Shown here in pieces: positions 5,272 through 5,319 of a DNA stretch of 5,319 nt. Below the pieces are notes generated by a model. That model saw only the letters and a program-made list of their open reading frames with translations. It was not told the origin of the DNA and did not search any database. This stretch comes from Oscillospiraceae bacterium (GTDB lineage: Bacteria; Bacillota; Clostridia; Oscillospirales; Ruminococcaceae): contig DNUB01000052.1 of NCBI GenBank assembly GCA_003508605.1, forward strand, positions 1 to 5,319. Reading direction: 5' to 3'. Made by a program: the position numbers and the translations under genes. Within the stretch, counting starts at the first letter, position 1. The number at the start of each line of letters is the position of its first letter.

Positions 5272-5319
5272 TAAACTAAATTTATAGGACAAGCCTTTTT
5301 GTTTCTGATAAAATCCAGT

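Noticed and set aside
5086..5274. Plus-strand frame of 62 codons after the terminator
   Set aside because: It begins with TTG inside the terminator's AT-rich trailer, has no ribosome site, and spans the motif copies and the possible promoter.

Overview
The window looks like the recombination module of an integrative mobile element (ICE, IME or similar) from a low-to-mid GC Clostridia-type Firmicute. The evidence is AT-rich coding sequence, strong purine Shine-Dalgarno sites (AAGGAG, AGGAGG), tightly overlapping genes, and proteins typical of clostridial conjugative or mobilizable elements. No relaxase, conjugation gene, cargo gene, rRNA, tRNA or CRISPR array is visible. The species cannot be named from this sequence.

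Layout, all on the plus strand. Bases 1-375 hold no convincing gene but contain an almost unbroken row of inverted repeats. The last two, 284-309 and 301-347, share an arm and so exclude each other. A 46-residue protein of unknown function (376-516) follows, then a 116-base spacer. Next come a full-length large serine recombinase (633-2168, GTG start), a short recombinase-like protein with no catalytic domain (2171-2677), and a second full-length large serine recombinase (2674-4314). Two ribbon-helix-helix type genes follow (4304-4441 and 4425-5030), the second with two such domains and a long acidic tail. A strong intrinsic terminator (5056-5084) closes the block. The final 230 bases are AT-rich and carry three copies of a TTGCACA-type motif and a possible outgoing promoter.

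The five genes from 633 to 5030 form one translationally coupled unit: 2162/2171 are separated by 2 bases from the preceding stop, and the later junctions overlap by 4, 11 and 17 bases. The simplest reading is that the two catalytic recombinases and the catalytic-less middle protein act together on element DNA, and that the ribbon-helix-helix proteins bind DNA to regulate the operon or to shape the recombination complex. This is inference from family and arrangement.

The observations most worth checking are: the intact catalytic-less protein between two recombinases; six copies of TTGCACA confined to the two non-coding flanks; the mutually exclusive hairpins before the operon; a strong internal ribosome binding site in the double ribbon-helix-helix gene; and a near-terminal direct repeat (12 identical bases, 17 of 20 overall) that could mark the ends of a 4,919-base element.
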